Assembly: GCA_035542155.1 (NCBI GenBank)
Contig: DATKLX010000105.1
Coordinates: forward strand, 1-10,801
Reading direction: 5' to 3'
DNA length: 10,801 nt
DNA from: DATKLX01 sp035542155
Lineage (GTDB): Bacteria; Chloroflexota; Anaerolineae; Anaerolineales; Anaerolineaceae
Below are positions 6,587-10,801 of this stretch, piece after piece; position 1 is the stretch's first letter; each line of letters opens with the position of its first letter. The position numbers were made by a program, and so were the translations under genes. Under the pieces are notes generated by a model. It saw only the letters and a list, made by a program, of their open reading frames with translations. It ran no database searches and had not been told where the DNA came from.

Positions 6587-6614
6587 CTGACAACTGACAG
6601 GGCTGCTGTATAAT
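6587..6614 (+). promoter_or_regulatory. Promoter of the MoaD-like gene
   Basis: CTGACA (6587-6592), a 16-bp spacer and a perfect TATAAT (6609-6614). Transcription would begin near 6621, about 14 nt before the ATG at 6635, leaving just enough leader for the GAGG ribosome site at 6625-6628. It is divergent from the GNAT-gene promoter; the two -35 boxes are about 18 bp apart, so one regulator could act on both. Confidence 0.6.
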
Positions 6615-6634
6615 CAGTTCATGCGAGGATCGAA

Positions 6635-6928
6635 ATGCGTGTGACCATCGAGTTGACTGGCCTGGCCCGCGATGCAGTGCACCAGAAAGAGATCCGCCTC
6701 GAATTGGATGAGGGTGCCACCTACGGGGAAATTGTGCGCCGGTTGGGGGAGATGTATCCCCGGTTAATCGGGTTGGTGATCGATACTGATGGCGATACTC
6801 TCCTGAGCGGGAATGTCTTAATCATCAATGGCGACCTGGCGACACCGGCCATGGTCATGCATGAATGCCCCCAGGATGGAACCCGGCTGATCCTGATGTC
6901 CCTGGTCACCGGCGGATCAGGCTGTTGA
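6635..6928 (+). CDS. MoaD/ThiS-family ubiquitin-fold sulfur carrier-like protein with extended C-terminus
   Basis: 97 residues. The N-terminal strand MRVTIELTGLARD, LDEGATYGEIVRRLGEMYP (24-42, the helix after the first hairpin), LSGNVLIINGD (57-67) and the final strand TRLILMSLVTGG are the typical beta-grasp pattern of MoaD/ThiS proteins. These carry sulfur as a C-terminal Gly-Gly thiocarboxylate after adenylation by an E1-like enzyme. Here Gly-Gly (93-94) is followed by Ser-Gly-Cys, so it is not terminal. A processing step would be needed, as in QbsE, whose extra residues are removed by a JAMM protease, or the protein has another role such as modifier or cofactor assembly. GAGG lies 6 nt before the ATG. 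No E1-like or JAMM gene is in the window. The downstream mmd operon begins 171 bp later, so co-transcription is possible. Confidence 0.8.
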   Translation: MRVTIELTGLARDAVHQKEIRLELDEGATYGEIVRRLGEMYPRLIGLVIDTDGDTLLSGNVLIINGDLATPAMVMHECPQDGTRLILMSLVTGGSGC

Positions 6929-7099
6929 GCCGAAACAAGGACGAAAATCAGCGAAAATTGGGTGACTTTCATCTTCTCCCCTCCCCTTGATTTGTCTTAC
7001 AATTAACCATGCTTCCATTACTGGCTGGGAATCTATTTATCGGTTATTTTTCCCTTCTGATCTTTTTTCTACCTATCCTACCCAATATAAGGACATGCC

Positions 7100-8644
7100 A
7101 TGTCTGAAGAAGATCCTCGAATACTTGAACTGCGCGCTTACCGCGAAAAGGCCAGACAGGGCGGCGGCGCGGATCGCATCGCCAGACAACACGCAAAAGG
7201 CAAGCTGATCGCTCGCGAACGGATCGATCTACTCCTCGACCCTGGCACATTCAACGAGCTGGAGCCTTTTGCTGTTCAGCAGGTCGACCCCAACAATGAG
7301 CATAACCTGGGTGACGGGGTGGTTACCGGCTTCGGGCAGGTGGAGGGACGCACAGTCTACGTCTATGCCCAGGATTTCACCATCCAGGGTGGGTCATTGG
7401 GCGAAATGCAGGGCCAGAAGATTTGCCGCGCGATGGATCTGGCCGCGCAGGCCGGAACGCCGATCATCGGGATGATCGATTCGGGCGGCGCGCGCATCCA
7501 GGAAGGCGTCCACAGCCTGGCCGGATACGCCAACATATTTCGGCGCAATTCCCGTTATTCAGGCATCATTCCCCAGATCAGCGTGATCCTTGGCCCCTGC
7601 GCCGGCGGAGCGGCTTACTCTCCGGCGCTGACCGACCTGATTGTGATGGTGGAAAAGCAGTCCTTTATGTTCCTGACCGGCCCGGAAGTGATCAAATCCG
7701 TGACCGGCGAGGTGATCGACCAGGAAACCCTCGGCGGCGCGGAAACCCACCTGTCGATCAGCGGGCTGGCGCATTTGACAGCCCAGAGTGAAAAAGAGGC
7801 TCTGGATACAGTTCGCCAGGTTCTCAGCTATCTCCCTTCCAACCAGGTGGATAATCCGCCTATTGCCGCCTATCGCGATGATCCAACCCGAAAGTCCCCG
7901 GCGCTGAACAGCATAGTTCCGCTCGACCCGGGCCAGGCTTACAGCATGCATCAGGTCATCGACCATGTCGTCGACCGCGGCTCGTTCCTCGAGTTGCAAA
8001 AGAGCTTTGCCTGTAATGCCGTCATTGGGCTTGCCCGCATGGATGGAATGAGCGTGGGCATCATCGCCCAGGAGCCCAGCGTGATGGCAGGCGTCCTGGA
8101 CATTGACGCTTCCGACAAGATCTGCCGCTTCGTCCGTTTTTGCGACTGCTTCAATATCCCCCTGGTCACCTTCGTAGACTCTCCTGGTTTCCTGCCCGGG
8201 ACCGACCAGGAGCACCGCGGAGTCATCCGCCACGGGGCGAAAGTGCTGTACGCCTATTCGGAGGCTACCGTTCCCATGGTCAGCATCGTCACCCGCAAGG
8301 CCTATGGAGGCGCGTACATCGTTATGAGCAGTAAAGTGCTCTGCTGCGACGTCAGCTTCGCCTGGCCAAGCGCGGAGATCGCCGTGATGGGTCCTGAGGG
8401 AGCGGCCAATATCCTTTATCGCGAACAGATCAAGTCCGCTGCCGATCCCGCTGTTGAGCGTGACCGGTTAACGGAAGAATATCGGAAAAAATATCTCTCT
8501 CCCTATGCTGCTGCCGCTGCGGATGTCATCGACGATGTGATCGAACCCCAGGAAACCCGCCCGCGAGTGATTGCCGCTTTACACGCCTTGCAGAACAAGG
8601 TCGTCAACCCTTTGCCGCGGAAACATGGCAATATTCCTGTTTAA
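7100..8644 (+). CDS. mmdA: Methylmalonyl-CoA decarboxylase alpha subunit (carboxyltransferase)
   Basis: 514 residues, close to MmdA (about 509) and shorter than glutaconyl-CoA decarboxylase alpha (about 587). It has two crotonase-fold halves. In the N-terminal half, MIDSGGARIQEGV (125-137) and GPCAGGAAYSPALTD (165-179) form the acyl-CoA site and first oxyanion hole. In the C-terminal half, VDSPGFLPG (359-367) and RKAYGGAYIVMSSK (399-412) form the carboxybiotin site and second oxyanion hole. The enzyme moves the carboxyl group from (S)-methylmalonyl-CoA to the biotin on MmdC. AAGGA lies 6 nt before the ATG. It is the first gene of the operon, followed 12 nt later by mmdD. Propionyl-CoA carboxylase beta is very similar in sequence, but the neighbouring membrane subunits favour the decarboxylase. 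No convincing promoter was found in the 171-bp gap upstream. Confidence 0.92.
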   Translation: MSEEDPRILELRAYREKARQGGGADRIARQHAKGKLIARERIDLLLDPGTFNELEPFAVQQVDPNNEHNLGDGVVTGFGQVEGRTVYVYAQDFTIQGGSLGEMQGQKICRAMDLAAQAGTPIIGMIDSGGARIQEGVHSLAGYANIFRRNSRYSGIIPQISVILGPCAGGAAYSPALTDLIVMVEKQSFMFLTGPEVIKSVTGEVIDQETLGGAETHLSISGLAHLTAQSEKEALDTVRQVLSYLPSNQVDNPPIAAYRDDPTRKSPALNSIVPLDPGQAYSMHQVIDHVVDRGSFLELQKSFACNAVIGLARMDGMSVGIIAQEPSVMAGVLDIDASDKICRFVRFCDCFNIPLVTFVDSPGFLPGTDQEHRGVIRHGAKVLYAYSEATVPMVSIVTRKAYGGAYIVMSSKVLCCDVSFAWPSAEIAVMGPEGAANILYREQIKSAADPAVERDRLTEEYRKKYLSPYAAAAADVIDDVIEPQETRPRVIAALHALQNKVVNPLPRKHGNIPV

Positions 8645-8656
8645 GGAAGCCAGATC

Positions 8657-9055
8657 ATGAGTCAAACAACCATAAACTCGCTCTGGATCACGCTGATAGG
8701 CATGGGGATCGTCTTTCTCGCCCTACTGCTGCTCTGGGGATTAATGACCCTGATGGTCAAGGTGGGCGCTCCCCGGACGGAGGCCGAAGAAGCTTCCGAA
8801 ATAGCCGAGGAGAAAGGAGAACCTCAGGTAGCCGGCGCGGCGATTCCCGTGCCTGATCTGGGAGGAGAATCCCGCCTGAAAGCGGCGGCCGCTGCGGTGG
8901 CAGTCGCTCTCGCCTTGCGTGCCAGGAAAAATGGCCACCCGTCCGCCAGGCCCACCGGTCAATCCTTCAGCGCCTGGCAATCTGTTTTACGCGCTAACCA
9001 GTTGACTCAACACTCCCGAATGTATACTCGAAAACAGAGAGGGACCGAGCAATGA
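8657..9055 (+). CDS. mmdD: OadG/MmdD-type small membrane subunit of the Na+-pumping decarboxylase
   Basis: 132 residues. One N-terminal membrane helix (about residues 10-35, LIGMGIVFLALLLLWGLM) is followed by an acidic, flexible stretch (EAEEASEIAEEKGE). Next comes an Ala-rich amphipathic segment (74-90, LKAAAAAVAVALALRARK) and a basic end with SAWQSVLRANQL. This layout matches the OadG/MmdD family, which anchors the carboxyltransferase to the membrane beta subunit and helps assemble the complex. The last codons overlap the next gene by 4 bases (ATGA), which indicates translational coupling. AGGA lies 9 nt before the ATG. Assigned by membrane topology and gene position more than by conserved residues. 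Confidence 0.82.
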   Translation: MSQTTINSLWITLIGMGIVFLALLLLWGLMTLMVKVGAPRTEAEEASEIAEEKGEPQVAGAAIPVPDLGGESRLKAAAAAVAVALALRARKNGHPSARPTGQSFSAWQSVLRANQLTQHSRMYTRKQRGTEQ

Positions 9056-9510
9056 ACGTACAAGTGAAAATTGGCGAACAAACTTTCGACGTGGAAATTG
9101 GAGATCTCTCTGTCCGGCCGGTGCTGGCCAGGATTGGCTACGAGACTTTTGAGGTCTGGCCTGAAGAGGAGAAGATCGCTTCTCCCGTCGCCGAAACGAA
9201 CAGCGCGGTTCAGCCCTCGCCGGCATCCCAGGCCCCCGTCGCCCATCCCAGATCGACCTCTGCCCCGGTGGCAATGCCCGCGGGTGGGGATAAGAACCTG
9301 GTGGTGAGCGCCCCAATCCCCGGAGTCATCACCCAGATCGCCGTCAAACCCGGCGATTCGGTGACCCAGGGACAGGAGCTGTGCATCCTCGAAGCGATGA
9401 AGATGAAAAATGCGATCCGCTCTCCCCGCGATGGCGTCATCGCCGCGGTGCTGGTCAACGTTGGAGACCACGTCGCCAAGGGGCATCCAATAATCCAGTT
9501 CGCGAGCTGA
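9052..9510 (+). CDS. mmdC: Biotin carrier subunit of methylmalonyl-CoA decarboxylase
   Basis: 152 residues. The biotinyl domain occupies about 82-152 and has the motif ILEAMKMKNAI with the biotin-accepting Lys117 between Met116 and Met118, 35 residues from the C-terminus as usual. A Pro/Ala-rich linker (about 45-80) joins it to an N-terminal domain of about 40 residues (NVQVKIGEQTFDVEIGDLS), as in MmdC and GcdC. The swinging biotin carries carboxyl groups from MmdA to MmdB. The start overlaps the mmdD stop (ATGA). A biotin ligase elsewhere in the genome is needed. It is somewhat longer than Veillonella MmdC (about 129), because of the linker. Confidence 0.93.
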   Translation: MNVQVKIGEQTFDVEIGDLSVRPVLARIGYETFEVWPEEEKIASPVAETNSAVQPSPASQAPVAHPRSTSAPVAMPAGGDKNLVVSAPIPGVITQIAVKPGDSVTQGQELCILEAMKMKNAIRSPRDGVIAAVLVNVGDHVAKGHPIIQFAS

Positions 9511-9517
9511 GGACCCA

Positions 9518-10642
9518 ATGAATTTCACCCAATTGTTGCACGATTTAACCGTCGGAATCCAGACCTTCACCTGGGGAAATGCCCTCATGCTCGTCGTGGC
9601 CGGGGTTTTGATCTATCTGGCCATTGTAAAGGAATATGAACCCGTGCTCCTCCTGCCCATCGGTTTCGGCTGCATTCTGGCCAACCTGGGAATGTCCAAC
9701 CAGATCGGTTTTATGAAAGTCATCTACGACGCGGGGATCACCACGGAACTGTTCCCTCTCCTGATCTTCGTCGGCGTTGGAGCGATGATCGATTTTCGCC
9801 CGCTGCTGGCCATGCCAGAGATGGTGATGTTGGGCGCGGCAGGCCAGTTCGGTATTTACGGCACCCTCATTCTGGCCACGCTCATAGGCTTCGACCTGAA
9901 GCAAGCCGCCTCAATCGGCGTGATCGGCGCGATCGACGGCCCAACCGCCATCTTCGTCGCCTCCAAGCTGGCTCCGGATATGCTCGGCCCGATCGCCGTT
10001 GCGGCGTACTCTTACATGAGCCTCATCCCAATCATTCAACCGCCGATCATGCGCTTGATGACTACGCGCAAAGAACGCCTGGTGCGGATGGAATACGCAC
10101 CCAAACCCGTGTCCAATTCCGTCGTCATCGCTTTCCCCATCGTCGTCACCATCGTAGTCAGTCTGATCGCTCCCAGCGCTGCTCCCCTGATCGCCACTTT
10201 AATGTTAGGCAACCTTCTCAAGGAATGCGGCGTCGTCGACCGTCTGAGCAAAGCTGCCCAAAACGAGATCATCAATACTGCTACGCTCTTCCTGGGCCTG
10301 GCAATTGGCTCGACGATGACTGCGAAAAACTTCCTCAACCTACAGACTCTCGGCATCCTCTCTCTCGGGCTGCTGGCCTTCGTTCTGGACACCGTTGCCG
10401 GCCTGCTCTTTGGCAAGCTCATGTGCACGATCACCCGGGGGAAAATTAATCCTTTGATCGGCGCCTGTGGGATCAGCGCCTTCCCGATGGCCGGACGGCT
10501 CTCGGCGAAAATGGCCCTGGAAGAGGATTACGACAATTTCATCCTCATGCACGCCATGGGGTCCAACACGGCCGGCCAGCTCGGTTCGGTGGTCGCCGGA
10601 GGTTTACTTCTCGCCCTGGTCGCCGGGTTTGTGCCCATCTAA
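9518..10642 (+). CDS. mmdB: Methylmalonyl-CoA decarboxylase beta subunit, Na+-translocating carboxybiotin decarboxylase
   Basis: 374 residues, the normal length for MmdB (about 373). A polytopic membrane protein with many hydrophobic segments (about 20-38, 44-57, 77-90, 104-124, 157-176, 200-217, 250-266, 278-297, 355-372). Landmarks of the OadB/MmdB/GcdB family are GAIDGPTAIFVASKLAPD (137-154), whose Asp140 corresponds to the essential Na+-site Asp, CGISAFPMAGR (317-327), and MHAMGSNTAGQLGSVVAGG (344-362) with Asn350 and Ser357 at the second conserved Na+/H+ site. The usual GGADGPT is GAIDGPT here, with the Asp kept. It decarboxylates carboxybiotin in the membrane and exports Na+. GAGG lies 6 nt before the ATG; the gap after mmdC is 7 nt. 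No terminator follows before the intron sequence begins, about 21 bp downstream. Confidence 0.94.
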   Translation: MNFTQLLHDLTVGIQTFTWGNALMLVVAGVLIYLAIVKEYEPVLLLPIGFGCILANLGMSNQIGFMKVIYDAGITTELFPLLIFVGVGAMIDFRPLLAMPEMVMLGAAGQFGIYGTLILATLIGFDLKQAASIGVIGAIDGPTAIFVASKLAPDMLGPIAVAAYSYMSLIPIIQPPIMRLMTTRKERLVRMEYAPKPVSNSVVIAFPIVVTIVVSLIAPSAAPLIATLMLGNLLKECGVVDRLSKAAQNEIINTATLFLGLAIGSTMTAKNFLNLQTLGILSLGLLAFVLDTVAGLLFGKLMCTITRGKINPLIGACGISAFPMAGRLSAKMALEEDYDNFILMHAMGSNTAGQLGSVVAGGLLLALVAGFVPI

Positions 10643-10700
10643 ACCCTGTTACCGAGATCGTAAATCGAGTAGGGGGCGGCGGCTAGCCGCCTCCTCTCAC

Positions 10701-10732
10701 ACCACCGGACATGCGGGTCCGCATCCGGCGGT
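10701..10732 (-). ncRNA. Group II intron domain V (with domain VI following, 10672-10700)
   Basis: Minus-strand RNA. The stem 10732-10724 pairs with 10701-10709 (nine pairs, one G-U). A two-base bulge (10711-10710) follows, then four more pairs (10723-10720 with 10712-10715) closed by a four-base loop (10719-10716). The two-base bulge and GC-rich arms are the hallmark of domain V, the catalytic core. The triad is C10730-G10729-C10728. A second GC-rich hairpin follows (stem about 10691-10686 with 10683-10678), which fits domain VI; the branch adenosine is not certain. Confidence 0.75.
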
Positions 10733-10801
10733 TCATCCAGAAATACGCAGTTCTTGATACCGAGTTTTGATACTCACCAGTCCTAAGCTCCGAAAGTATC
10801 C
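10733..10801 (-). CDS. Group II intron-encoded reverse transcriptase/maturase, last 22 codons
   Basis: Only the C-terminus is in the window; the frame is open to the right edge. The tail reads GYFRSLGLVSIKTRYQEL and a few more residues, then TGA. The pattern 'GL-S-(x3)-RYQ-LR' resembles the C-terminal end of maturases of IIC-type introns, and the stop falls directly before domain V, as is usual there. Such proteins splice and mobilise their own intron. Whether the gene upstream is intact cannot be seen. Confidence 0.55.
   Translation of the reverse strand, partial: GYFRSLGLVSIKTRYQELRISG

Larger units (their letters stand above)
10664..10801 (-). mobile_element. Group II intron (IIC-like), 3' end
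   Basis: On the minus strand, entering from the right edge, the order is end of a reading frame (stop 10733-10735), domain V (10701-10732), domain VI, and CTACTCGAT, the likely 3' splice site, at 10672-10664. This is the normal layout of a bacterial group II intron with its maturase ORF in domain IV. The catalytic triad in domain V is CGC (10730-10728), as known for class IIC, rather than the AGC of other classes. The exact boundary cannot be fixed without an empty-site sequence. The element lies antisense to mmdB, about 21 bp after its stop. IIC introns usually insert just after terminator hairpins; here the 5' exon is outside the window. Confidence 0.78.

Noticed and set aside
6887..6920. 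CTGATCC/GGATCAG inverted repeat as a terminator of the MoaD-like gene
   Set aside because: It lies inside the coding sequence, has a 20-nt loop and is not followed by a T-run.
7559..8233. Minus-strand 224-codon frame, and the 193-codon frame at 9007-9588
   Set aside because: Antisense to mmdA and mmdC, whose catalytic and biotin motifs are clear.
7100..10642. Operon as oxaloacetate or glutaconyl-CoA decarboxylase, or a propionyl-CoA carboxylase
   Set aside because: The alpha subunit is an acyl-CoA carboxyltransferase (not the oxaloacetate type), is too short for the glutaconyl-CoA enzyme, and the membrane beta subunit excludes a plain carboxylase. Methylmalonyl-CoA is the best fit, though the acyl group is not proven.

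Overview
The window looks like a moderately GC-rich bacterial chromosome from an anaerobic, fermentative or heterocycle-degrading organism. The gene mix (Na+-pumping acyl-CoA decarboxylase, FdrA/DUF1116 proteins, a molybdenum-hydroxylase FAD subunit, a group IIC-type intron) would suit Chloroflexota (Anaerolineae-like) or a similar anaerobe. That placement is inference; no rRNA or marker gene is present.

Left half, minus strand (about 5613 down to 1): one transcription unit. A near-consensus sigma-70 promoter (5585-5613) precedes fdrA (CoA-ligase-like). Then come a DUF1116 protein (YlbE/AllG-like), a tandem-domain metal-dependent cyclase/amidohydrolase, a short DinB-like fragment, and the start of a CoxM/xanthine-dehydrogenase-type FAD subunit that runs off the left edge. 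FdrA and YlbE are known in E. coli as parts of the oxamate carbamoyltransferase system. Next to a ring-opening cyclase and a molybdenum hydroxylase they suggest catabolism of an N-heterocycle or cyclic amide ending in carbamoyl transfer. The substrate is unknown.

Middle (5439-5765): an AT-rich intergenic segment. It holds the fdrA promoter and leader, a plus-strand reading-frame remnant, inverted and direct repeats that may be operators, a perfect 12-bp palindrome and a hairpin terminator for the next gene. Then comes a minus-strand GNAT-like protein (5766-6488). Its promoter diverges from that of a MoaD/ThiS-like ubiquitin-fold protein (6635-6928, plus strand), whose C-terminus carries three residues beyond the usual Gly-Gly.

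Right half, plus strand (7100-10642): a compact operon mmdA-mmdD-mmdC-mmdB for a biotin-dependent, sodium-translocating decarboxylase, most likely methylmalonyl-CoA decarboxylase. It couples decarboxylation to Na+ export.

Right edge (about 10664-10801, minus strand): the 3' end of a group II intron of IIC type (end of the maturase ORF, domain V, domain VI). It lies in antisense about 21 bp after the mmdB stop.

No CRISPR array, tRNA or rRNA was seen. The most unusual elements are the half-degenerate tandem cyclase and its pathway context, the tail-extended MoaD-like protein, and the repeat-dense regulatory segment upstream of fdrA.
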